In this document: positions 25,598 through 36,226 of the stretch, piece after piece | Numbering within the stretch: position 1 is the stretch's first letter | Layout of the letters: each line of letters opens with the position of its first letter | Assembly: GCA_028622995.1 (NCBI GenBank) | Contig: JAJQJQ010000002.1 | Coordinates: forward strand, 1,674,001-1,738,000 | Direction: 5' to 3' | DNA: 64,000 nucleotides | Origin: Panagrolaimus kolymaensis | Lineage: Eukaryota > Nematoda > Chromadorea > Rhabditida > Panagrolaimidae | Notes under the pieces: model-generated | Seen by the model: the letters and a program-made list of their open reading frames with translations, nothing else | The model's database searches: none | What the model was told of the DNA's origin: nothing | Program-made: the position numbers and the translations under genes

Positions 25598-28221
25598 TTA
25601 TTGTTTAATAATATTAGACAAAACTTTTTTCAATTCTTCGATTTCATTTGAAAGAACAATATTTTCATTTTGAATTTCTGAGAGTTTATTCTTTTCATAC
25701 AAAGGAACTGAAAGAGGATGGTAAAGTATATGCTTAAAGTAAGGAAAGAGCAACTTACGAAGAGTTCCAAGGAAATATAATTGCAATCCAGCGATTTGTC
25801 TTTCCAATTTATCAGCGGTGGTGTTAGCTTCAATAGCGACTTCGGAGTGATTCGTCGTAATTTGTGTGATGTTGAACTTTCGGCGTACTTCATCGAGCTG
25901 AGCTTTGGTTGCTGAATCAATGATTGACTTTGATGGAGTTTGTACAGGATTTGCTTGCTTTCCTAAAAAAGTTAACTTTTAAATCTATGTAAGAAATCAT
26001 CAGAGACATACCGTTCATAACGACACCTTTCTTTTCTTTTTTATCCTTCTTGGCAGTTTTATCCATTTTCTTTTTGTCCTCTGTAGCTGGTTTAACACTT
26101 GCACTAGTTGTTGGTTGATCAGAAGCAGGAGATCCAAAACGGCATTTCCATTCAGCAATTTTATCAGCTTCAATCTTTGTGAACAATGGAACAGGCTGAA
26201 AAAAAAATGTATCAGAATAAAAAGTCGGCAATCGGCAAAATGGAAGGACAAAAAGTAAAAAAATTTATTACCTTATTGATTTTGTGAGTTGCTTTCAAAA
26301 ATTGAATAGGATGTTCAGGAAGCTTAAGAACATGTTGAATATTGCAGAAGTCACGAATTTGTTTGCTGGTAGATGGCATAAAAGGATAAAGCATGGTTGA
26401 AATGAGTACCGCGATGTTGGTACCAAGAGAAACAACTGTTCCAGCTCGTTTCCTAAAAAAAGTATGATCATAATTTTGCTTTTAAAGAAATTCACTTACT
26501 TTTCTTCATCATTGCCTTTTACAAGTGCCCATGGTTTATTAGATTGGAAATATTGATTTCCCTTTCTTGAAACTTCCAGGATTTTGAACAAGCTATCACG
26601 TAATTTGACTTCTTCGAGCAATTGAGTAAATTCTTTGATATCTTCATCCAATGCCTTCAGTAATTCGTTTTCGACGTCGGTGAGTTCAATTTCTTGGATC
26701 ATTCCATCAAAGCTATTGTAGAGGAAAGTCATTGAGCGTTGAATGAAGTTTCCAAGATTGTTTTGTAATTCGCTGTTGACCTAAAACGTTTGATTAGATA
26801 AGTTTTTAAGATGAAGAAACCTTACTTTAGCCATGAAATCATCCCATGAAAAAGAAGTGTCTTGATTTTCTGGACGCATGTAGATAAGATAAAAGCGCCA
26901 AACGTCAGCAGGAATTCCAAGATCACTTACAGCATCACCAAAAATACCAATGCCACGAGATTTACTAAACTTTTGACTTTCATAATTCAAGTATTCCGTT
27001 GCACATAAATGATTGACCATAGTGAAATTTTCTCCTGTGCCAAGTTCAGAAGCTGGAAACATGACAGCATGGAAAGCAACGTTATCCTTTCCAATAAATT
27101 GATAAAGATCAACATTTTCTGGGTTCTTCCACCATTTCGTCCAACCATCGCCGAGCAAAGTTTTAGTGATTGAAAGATAACCAATTGGAGCATCATACCA
27201 TACATAGAATACTTTGTCTTCGAAACCTTCTAACGGCACAGGAGTTCCCCATTTAAGATCACGAGTGATGCAGCGCTTTTCGAGTCCAGATTTAATCCAT
27301 GATTTTGCAATAGCAATTGCATTTGAAGACCAATGAGAATTTTCAGCCGAAGTAACCTTGTTGATAAATTCATCCACTTTAGAACTGAGAAGCTTCAAGT
27401 CAAGAAATACGTGATTTGATGATTTTACGACAGGAGTTCCAGAGCAGATATGACATTTAGGTGCGATGAGTTCGACAGCATCAATAAGTTTTCCACATTT
27501 GTCGCATTGATCACCTCGAGCATCTTCATATTTGCAATTCGGGCATGTTCCAGATACAAAACGATCAGCAAGAAATTTGTCACATTTTCCACAATGAAGT
27601 TGATCCAAAGAGGCAACCGAAGTATATCCATTTGAATGTAGTTTTTTGAAGATATCTTGAGCAATCCTAAAAATCAATAGGTAAAATCTTAATTAAGAAA
27701 ATTAGTGAACAGCTTACTCAGTTTGATTGGAAGTTGAAGTTCGACCAAAGTTATCAAATTCAATATTAAACCATTCATAAATTTGTTTATGAAGATGATA
27801 GAACTTTTCACAGATTTCTTGAGGAGTTTTTCCATCTTTCAGTGCCTTCATTTCTGTTGCAGTTCCATATTCATCCGTTCCACTGATGTAAATACTTTGG
27901 TATCCCTTGATTTTGCAATATCGAGAGAAGACATCACCACTAAGAACACAGCCAATAATATTTCCCAAATGTGGAACATTGTTCACATAAGGAAGAGCAG
28001 CAGTAATTAGAACGTTGCGTTTACCCTCTTGTGGAAGCAGATCATACGAAGAGTTGTTTGATGATCTAAATATCACATGTGAATTGTTGATGAATAGCTG
28101 GGACGCCTTAAAAAGGTTTTGCAAAAAAGGACATGGCAAGGAAAGGATAAACTTACTTCTTTCTAGTTGATTCATCATAATATTCAGGCTCCGAGTTCCA
28201 TGATGAAAGATAATCAGCCAT
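25598..28221 (-). CDS. mars-1: Cytosolic methionyl-tRNA synthetase
   Basis: Eight exons (28157-28221, 27718-28065, 26826-27666, 26500-26780, 26272-26452, 26012-26195, 25759-25962, 25598-25707) join in frame to 737 aa. Class I signatures are NVPHLGN (HIGH, about 52-57) and KFSKSRG (KMSKS, about 370-376). The four-cysteine-pair zinc knuckle is intact ([35 protein letters not shown]). The anticodon-binding helices follow, then a Lys-rich linker ([17 protein letters not shown]) and a C-terminal helical, coiled-coil tail ([20 protein letters not shown]). There is no N-terminal GST-like domain and no C-terminal WHEP or EMAPII/OB domain, although the Lys-rich linker usually precedes one. The 20 nt 5'UTR follows a TTTTTTAG acceptor, consistent with trans-splicing. 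It is head-to-head with RBMX2. Confidence 0.94.
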
Positions 28222-28241
28222 TGTCAAAGAATGAGTAAAGC

Positions 28242-28250
28242 CTAAAAAAC
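28242..28250 (-). other. Possible trans-splice acceptor of MARS1
   Basis: GTTTTTTAG on the minus strand, 20 nt before the ATG at 28221. No in-frame coding sequence lies upstream to be a cis donor partner, so a spliced leader is a plausible 5' end. Inference from sequence only. Confidence 0.4.
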
Positions 28251-28620
28251 GAGTAATTAGAAAATATGAAGCTGTAAGAGCAATAAGATGATAAGTTGAG
28301 TCAAATAGCAGCCTTCATTAAAAGCGACAAAGTACACGAAAAAATCAAAAAAAATGTCTGAAAAAAAGAGTGGATGGATAAACATGATTTTGAATGGGGT
28401 ATTAATATATTTTTATTCAATAAAAATGCAAAGTTAGATACAGCTTCAAGAAATTCTTCAAAATAAAGTTTTGAAGTTTGCTCGCTACATTTGTTTCCCA
28501 TGAATTCACAAATCTTAAAACGAACAAAAATTGAAGTGATTTCAAAAATTTCTAAAGAAAAAGTCTTTGACTTTCGTCAATTTTTTTGTTTCATCAAAGT
28601 TAGCTGTGAATGAAAAAATT
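28251..28620. promoter_or_regulatory. Divergent promoter of MARS1 and RBMX2
   Basis: About 370 bp separates the two divergent genes. No clear TATA element or named motif. Direct evidence is the gene arrangement only. Confidence 0.5.
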
Positions 28621-29719
28621 ATGAATCGGCTAACGAAAATTCGACAACAGAATGAATTAAACAAGAAAGAATTGCAATTAAACTATTCTGGAGATATCTC
28701 AAAATCATGGCATTCACAATATTCCAAATCAGCTTGGATTTTTATTGGTTCTTTGCCGTATGATCTCAATGAAGGCGATATTATAACTGTTTTCTCACAG
28801 TAAGTTGTTTATTATTTTATTTTGCGATTTTTAATATTACTAAATTTTTTAGATATGGTGAAATTGTAAATATTAATTTGATTCGTGATAGAAAAACAGG
28901 AAAATCTCGTGGCTTTTGTTATCTTTGTTATGCAGATCAACGTTCAACAAATCTTGCTGTAGATAATTTTAATGGAATTAAAATTGTTGGAAGAATAATT
29001 CAAGTTGATCATGTTGAAGAATACAAAGTACCAAAGTACAAAGAAGAAATTGACGATGATGTAAAGAATCTTTGGGAAGAAGGCTGTGCTCCAAAACCTA
29101 TTCAAATTGATGAAGACGAAGCTGAACGTGAAGCAATAAGGCGGATTAAGGAGCTCAAAAAAGAAACAAAGAGAGCTGAGAAAGTTCTTGTTAAAGTTGA
29201 AACTGTTGATGAAGATTTCAAAAAGGCCAGAAAAGAAAGAAAAGAGATGGAGAAAAAAGAAAAGAAGAGACAGAAATGGGTAAACTTTGAAATTTTTTAT
29301 CTTCTAAATTTATTTCTTTTTTATTTCAGGAAAAGAAACTTGCTAAAAGATTACGAGAAGCTACTCCTGAAGATGAACGCGGAAGAGCTGATGCTGAAGG
29401 AAGATGGGATGCTAAAAAGAAGAGACTCGATGAAAAGATTGATGTAAAGTTTTGCATTAGCTTCTTCATTTCACTAATATTTTACACTTTTTAGGATCTT
29501 GACTTCTATGGTAATACAGAACATTTCAACTTCAAAAGTGGTAAACGAAAGACTCCACCACCTGCTCCAACTCACAATATTCGTCCTGACTTTGATAAAG
29601 CTGATTGTCGTGATATTGAATTATTCAAAAGTATTCGAGAAATCGACAAAGCTACGAAAGGTGAAAAGCCAAACAACTTTAAAGAAGAAAAACATTATGT
29701 TCCAAAACGTATTCATTGA
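28621..29719 (+). CDS. rbmx-2: RNA-binding motif protein RBMX2 (Ist3/Snu17 family)
   Basis: Four exons (28621-28799, 28853-29279, 29330-29443, 29495-29719) join in frame to 314 aa; human RBMX2 has 322. The N-terminus [20 protein letters not shown] is the family hallmark. One RRM spans about 38-115, with RNP2 WIFIGSL and RNP1 [10 protein letters not shown], and [16 protein letters not shown] just after. The rest is highly charged ([15 protein letters not shown]) and ends [12 protein letters not shown]. Its yeast counterpart Ist3 is part of the RES complex of the activated spliceosome and aids splicing and pre-mRNA retention. Nuclear location is expected. Confident. Confidence 0.92.
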
Positions 29720-29953
29720 TTTTGTTTTAAATTGTTTTTTTACATTGTTTATTTATTGTGAATAAAAAAAAATTTGATTAGAGATCTTTGATAAAACTCT
29801 TTTTTTTTACATGAAATTTTTAAGCTAAAGAGTATGTGATTTCTGGAACAATAAATACAACAACAAACATGGAGAAAAAATGGAGGTCTGTGGCGAGAAT
29901 AAAAAAGAAGGGAATGAAAGAGAATTGAAAGTGGAAAAGGGCCATAGCTTGAA

Positions 29954-32900
29954 TTATGGTAAAGCGCATTGTTCAGAAAAAGATGTTTCAAGATGACGAT
30001 ATGCTTGATATTTTTTATATTGTTCAAAATGGTATTGCCAATCAACGATTTCATTTTCCCAGCGATCCATTTGTTGCCGCCATCGAACAAATGATTCACC
30101 AACATCAGCTGAAAAAAAAGAGGCCATTAAATATGTTATAATAGCAGGAATATTTTTTTTACTAGAAACGGAAAGAAGATTTGGAACAACATTTTTCCAA
30201 AATGCACATTGCTTTCGACGTAGTGCCGCTCCTATTCTTTGTGAACCATGCTTATAATCGGATTCAACGGTGAGATTCATGTATTCTTGGGTTTGAGCGG
30301 TGTAAGGTGGCCATGTATCAGCTGTATATGAACCATCAGGATTTTTGTTGGGATCACTAAAAGATAATTGGGTTTAATCAAATATTTGGCTCTTTAATAT
30401 AAAGAGTAATGTTTTTTTTCTTCTGTTACTAATTTTTTATGCTTACCCAGTTCTTGCAAAATTAGCCCAATATCTCATAAATCTTGATGATAATTCTTGC
30501 TCCTCTTTTGAATATTTATATTTTTCAGAATTAAAAGGTTCACCAAAAATAAAATTAATTTCATAACCATGTAATACTCCTAAAATTAAAGAATGAATTA
30601 ATTTACGCCTTTACAAACATTATTTACCCATCCAATGTGGCCATGTTTGTTGCGAACTTAAATGAGTGAAATGATAATAATATGTTGAACCTCCATGATT
30701 TGCATGAGCTTGAGCAAATTCATTTACTCCGCATGTAAAATGAAAGTCACCTAGCATTCGATCAATACTTTTTATCCAATCTATTGGTTGAACGGGAAGA
30801 TTGAAAGGCTCATATTCATGAATTACGGCTTGCAAAGCTAAAGATGATTTTAAAATTTGACGAGGTAATAAATTTGTAATTGATCGAAGCCATGTTTCTC
30901 TTGATTTTATAAATTCTGTTTTCTCAAAGAAATCCGAAGGTGGAAAGACATCCTAAAATTTGGAATTTTAGAACTTCAAAAATAGTCTTAAATTAAAAAA
31001 TTTTCTCTTTTAAAATAAACAACACTTACAGCAAGTTGATATACAATAAAATATATGGCTTCATCATTATTTGAACCCGCTAATAATTGAGTCTTTTTAA
31101 AATGACCACTTTTTAAGCTCGTTGGACCATTTTCTATCAAAAAATCTCCATCAATTACTGGCACCCATGGAAAATCAGCAAATTCCATAACTGGCGCCCA
31201 TTCAGCTTCCCGTATTTTATCTGCTGAAGCTTCAAGTAAGCATGATAAAACCTTTTCAATATCCCATTCAGCAGCATTATGAGAAATATTACCACATTTA
31301 AGAACTTCATACACTACTATGGCTCTTCGAATTGCAACTGTACGAGCTTCGGTGGCCCATGGAGCAGTTACAGCGCCACTTTGAATGATGGCTCGATTAA
31401 AATATGGTGTGGATTTTTGTGAAAGCATATGCATGGATACTGAAGCAGCACCAGCGGATTCGCCAAAAATTGTAATGGATTCTGGATCTCCTCCAAATGC
31501 TTCAATATTTGAATGAACCCATTTAATTGCAAGTTGTTGATCCCATAAACCCGCATTTCCAGGAGCTCCTTCAATTCCAAGATAAAGAAACCCAAACATG
31601 GAAACTCGATAATTCATTGCCACTACTATCACTTCTTCTTCGCTGCATAAAACTTTAGTATCATAAATATCCAATGTGATACAACCAGACCAAAATCCAC
31701 CACCATAAATCCAAATCATTACAGGCAATTTTCTTCCTGGTTCAACCCTTTCCGGCACATTTACATTTAAATAAAGGCAATCTTCACTCATAGGAACATT
31801 GCTATTCCACATTGTGGCTCCATCAAAATCGCCAAAATATGTATCCAATGATTGAACACAAGATTTTGGAGGTGTTGAAGCTTTCAATGGCTCTCTCCAT
31901 GGCTTTTTTGGAACGGGTTTACGAAATCGTAACTTTCCAACGGGTGGCTCAGCAAATGGAATACCCAAAAATTGTACTACTTCTTTTCCTCGAATTGATG
32001 TCATCTTTTCACCAATAATAGGTGAACCATCATTAAGGGTAACTTGAACTGTCGTTGTTGGTGCAGCATTGGAAGACTAAAATTAACTATTTTAAACTAT
32101 TTAAAAATAAGAAAACTTCATCTTTTTAAAGCGTGTTCGTAATTAAATTTTTGTTTGGTAGAATTTACTATTACATATCTCGTTTTTTGATAAATTTTTT
32201 ATTTCAATTTTATTTTTAGGAAATTTTGTGGTTGATCCATATAAAAAGTAAACTATGTAAGTGTTCTCGTAAATGATATTAGAAAAGTTCAAAGTAATAC
32301 CAATTTTTTTAATGACAAAAACAAAAAAAGAAGATTAATTCCTCAAAAATAAACAACGTCGAAATAAATGTGACAATCAAAAAGAGGAAGAAAAATTTTT
32401 CTTCATTGCACCAATGTTTCCATACATGGGCAAGTCGGAGGATTTTGGAGGATTGTCCTCCGCTATGTAGCATGTAGCGCAACGATTTTGGGTTATGTAG
32501 CGCAAATTTGGAGAAATCTAATAGAAAAAAAAATTCGATGTGGTACTTATGAAAATTTAAGAAATTTTTTTTTGAAAAAAACAATAGGGGAGAACCTTTG
32601 CTACTAATTATGTAGGGCTAAATTTCGAAAATTTCCTTCCTATCGTGCCCATGTATGAATGTTTCATATTTTCTTGTTTTTAGGACATTTCCTTTTTTTA
32701 TATAAATTAAAGCAAATATTTTTTAAACTTGTATTTAGCCAATCTTTAAAAATTTTTAAAGTAAAATATGCACTTAAAAGTTTTAAAATAAAAATACGGT
32801 TCCCGAGAGGCTTATGAAAATTTATTAACGGTATCAAATTAGCTATAAAACCATTTAACTTTGGATTATAAACTTTTAATTTACAGTATGTCCTTTATCT

Positions 32901-33063
32901 AATAAAAATCCCAAAATAGAAAAACAATCTTTTGTCTTCCTACTTTAGTAATAACTAAACTAATCCGTATTTTATTTTATCTTTTATTAAAAATAATTTT
33001 AAAGCTTACCTGTAAAAAGCAAAAAATAATAATGCAACTATAAAAATAATTAACATAGGGCAT
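29954..33063 (-). CDS. ace: Acetylcholinesterase, tailed (WAT-domain) form
   Basis: Six exons (33010-33063, 31030-32076, 30628-30952, 30447-30579, 30163-30356, 29954-30108) join in frame to 635 aa. Exon 1 encodes only a signal peptide (MPYVNYFYSCIIIFCFLQ). The alpha/beta-hydrolase has the catalytic triad Ser about 225 in GESAGAASVS, Glu about 357 in NNDEAIYF and His about 479 in VLHGYEINF. The choline-site Trp is present in ATMWNSN and the signature SEDCLYLNV follows. The C-terminus is a WAT tetramerisation tail (VRWRQQMDRWENEIVDW) with a Cys four residues from the end (CALP). It hydrolyses acetylcholine at cholinergic synapses; the WAT tail lets subunits assemble on collagen-like or membrane anchors. 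The 54 nt last intron is divisible by three and stop-free, so retention would stay in frame. Which nematode ace paralogue is not resolved. Confidence 0.92.
32421..32657. mobile_element. Candidate small MITE in acetylcholinesterase intron 1
   Basis: A perfect 12 bp inverted repeat (CATACATGGGCA) at 32421-32432 and 32646-32657 bounds about 237 bp. Inside, TATGTAG-containing units recur three times (near 32464, 32493 and 32609) and a GGAGGATTGTCCTCC hairpin sits by the left end. It has no coding potential. Copy number elsewhere is unknown, so this is only a candidate. Confidence 0.35.
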
Positions 33064-34969
33064 TACGATGGCTTCATTTCGCCTTAAAGGATTTTGTAGG
33101 GCCTTTTTTACATGAAAATTTAATACGCCATCAGCGGTGCTCGTAGATTTATTAAATTTAATGAATAGTAATAAATAACAATAAAGTTTTGATGGTAATA
33201 ATAACAATGATAAAAATAAGAATAAAAATCCCAAAATGTGTTGATAATTAATAAAATTGAATGAAGCGATAATTAGCTTTGAGGTTGACAACAACTGCAA
33301 CAATAAAGAAAACGGTGGTGCCACGGTTGTCCGTTGATGAAGTTAGAAAAACAAATAACCTTTTACAGAGAAAAACTAATTGCGTAATTTGATGAAAAAG
33401 TAAAAAAGGGCAGACAACACACGTAAAACAAAAGTAGTGTAGTTGTTGAAAAAGAAGATGGGACAATGTTGTCAACCAGTCGTCACCCCAAAAAAATAAA
33501 ATATATTTATATCGTTGAGATGACTTTTAATTTTTTATTTTTGTTTTAATATTATTTTGATTGTCCTCAAGGGAAAACAACGAAGAAAGAATATTAATCG
33601 TCCGTCTAATTTTTTTATGTTGTTATTGCTTGTGGCAATATAGTGAAGGAGAGAGAAAAAAATAAGTGAACGGAATAAAAAAAAATAATAGCACACGATG
33701 AAATCGTCGTTGATGAATAACAGGTGTGTGTATGTATGTAAGTTTTTTGAAGGAAGAAGAGTAACAGCAGTAGTATTAGTGACGATGAAGATGATGATGG
33801 TGGTGGTGGCAAAAACGACACGCTGTTGGTTGTTGATGATAGTAGTTAGGAATAGCAGCAGCAGCAGTCTCCTTTCTTTTTCCCGATGGTAATATACTTA
33901 CATACATATGAAAAGTAGCAGGAAAATAAGAAGACTTGACAAACTTCCCTCCTTTTATGAGGGATTAACTTTCATCTTTTTCATATTAAAAAATATAAAA
34001 AGAAGCAGTGTCCGGTTAATCTTCTTTGTCGTGTTCTTTGATTATACTCTCAGCTAATAATACTATTAACTACCTAATACTTTTTATGAGAGAAAAAAAG
34101 AGTCAATTTCCGTTTTTGCTTTTTTTTACGGCAGCACATTGCTGTCATCAGTTCATCATCACCGATAGGGAAAAAATTTATCGCCTTGAATTCACTTTTT
34201 ATTTTTTGCTCTTTGAAAATAAATGTAAAAATAACAACACTTTTGATTTTCGGCCATATGTCAACATTATTTGCATCCTCCTTTTTTTTATTATTTCTTC
34301 CGTTTTTTCTTGATCAATTTTAATTGCAAAAAAAAGTTGTAAAAACATTTGAAAGTGATCAAGAAAATAATTGTATCTATGTTTTTTTTCTTATATCAGA
34401 CTTGACACATACTAATGTTCTCCTTCTTTCGATTACTATTTTTCTACTACTACTAATATTGATCTAAACAGGCGTGTGCCGACTATTCAATTGATGAAGA
34501 AGAAAAAACATTTTGTCGTCAATCTAAAGAAAAAAAGAAAAGAAAAACGACAAATCACTTGAAACAAGATGATAGAATAAAAAAAAGCAAGCAAATCGTA
34601 GTGCGTATCTCTCGATCACCTTTGAAACCACATTAGACATTTAATCTTCATGCGTCACAAATCAATGTATTAATTTTCTTTTTTTTACATCAATGCTGTC
34701 AAATCGTTTGCATTAGTAAAAATTATTTGAAAGATAAAGCAAGTGATAAAAAGTACACATAAATGTATGAAAATATTTTAAAGTTGTGATCAACTATATT
34801 TTTTAAAAATAGCTAAAACATAAATACATGAAGTCTCATAACGAAGAAACTCCTAAAACGAATGAAACTTAAATTAAAAAAATTGTCGATGTTGGAAGAA
34901 AACGTGGCTTAACTAAAACCTATTCAATTATTAAAATTATCTCATTCTTTATTATTTCTAATTTAAAAA
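33064..34969. other. Large intergenic region with microsatellites
   Basis: 1.9 kb between the divergent acetylcholinesterase and epsilon-COP genes, likely holding both promoters. Short repeats include a GATGAT/GGTGGT run at about 33782-33810 and AGCAGC at about 33854-33868. Open frames here are low-complexity and lack splice context. No RNA gene recognised. Confidence 0.6.
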
Positions 34970-36060
34970 ATGTCCGAAATTGATTTACTTTTTGATGTAC
35001 GAAATAATTATTTTCTCGGAGCTTATCAACAATGTATCAATGATGCTCAAGTTTGTCCTTAAAAATAGCACTGACAAGTTGATCATCAAAATAAAATATT
35101 TTAGAATGCACGAGTAAAATCTGATGGCGATAAAATGGCTCGTGATGCTTTCCTTTATCGATCATACATTGCTTTGGGTAAAACTTCGATTCCATTAAAA
35201 GAAATCAATTCCAATACAGCTTCAACTGCATTGAAAGCAGTTCGAAGATTTGCTGAATATATTGCTGATCCAAATAAAAGGTTTTTAAATTATAGCTTTT
35301 TATTTATAAACCAAAAAATAATTCAGATCTAAAATTGCTTCTGAAGTTGCTGAAGAAGCTAATGGTAATATTGATCCCGAAGATGTTAATCTTCTTATGA
35401 TCGCTAATATTCTTACTCGTCAAGGTGTAAGTTGTTTAACATAGAATTTACGTTCATTCTTTGATTATGGTTTTGCAGAATATTGATGATGCTTTACGTG
35501 CATTACATCTTTCTGAATCACTTGAATGCAGAGCTGCAACCATCCAATGCCTCCTTAAAATTGATCGCGTTGATTTAGCCATGTAAGAAAGATTGTATTT
35601 TTCACCATTTTCTCCTTCATATTTTTCTTATTCCAATTTTAGTAAAGAATGGAAGAAAATGCAAGAAATTAATGAGGATGCAACAATAACCCAACTTGCT
35701 CTTGCATGGGTTAACATGGCCGCAGGAAAAGAAAAGCTTCAAGAAGCTTTTTACATTTATCAAGAAATGATTGATAAATATGGTGCAACCCCATATCTTC
35801 AAGTTTCGCAAGCTTCAAGTTTGATTCAACAAAAAAAATTTGCGGAAGCTGAAAAACTACTCCTTGAAGCTCAACAAAGAGATGCAAATGACCCAGATAT
35901 TATTATTAATTTACTTGTCGTTGGTCAATATTTGGGTAAATCACCCGAAGTTTCCAATCGTTTTATCAATCAACTCAAAGAAGAACATCATGATCATCCA
36001 TGGGTTGCAGATTATTTGAAAAAAGAAGATGCTTTTGAAAAAATTGCTTCATCTGCTTAA
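34970..36060 (+). CDS. cope-1: Coatomer subunit epsilon (epsilon-COP)
   Basis: Five exons (34970-35050, 35105-35280, 35327-35426, 35479-35582, 35643-36060) join in frame to 292 aa; the human protein has 308. The start MSEIDLLFDVRNNYFLGAYQ with CINDAQ matches the family N-terminus. TPR-like helices fill the chain, for example ATPYLQVSQASSLIQQKKFA and DANDPDIIINLLVVGQYLGK, the latter typical of COPE. The end is ADYLKKEDAFEKIASSA. Epsilon-COP pairs with alpha-COP in the outer layer of COPI coats, which carry cargo from Golgi to ER. Cytosolic and membrane-associated. The model and call are secure. Confidence 0.94.
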
Positions 36061-36226
36061 ATAAAGATAATTTATTTTATGAAATGTTTATTTTTTGTAT
36101 GTAACTTATTATTGCTTTGGTGTTGGTGGTTTTTATGTACGATTTTTTGAAAAACTTTAATTTATTTTTAATAAAAATTATTATTACCCGACAAATGTTT
36201 TTTTAAATATTACAATTTTTGTTGCT

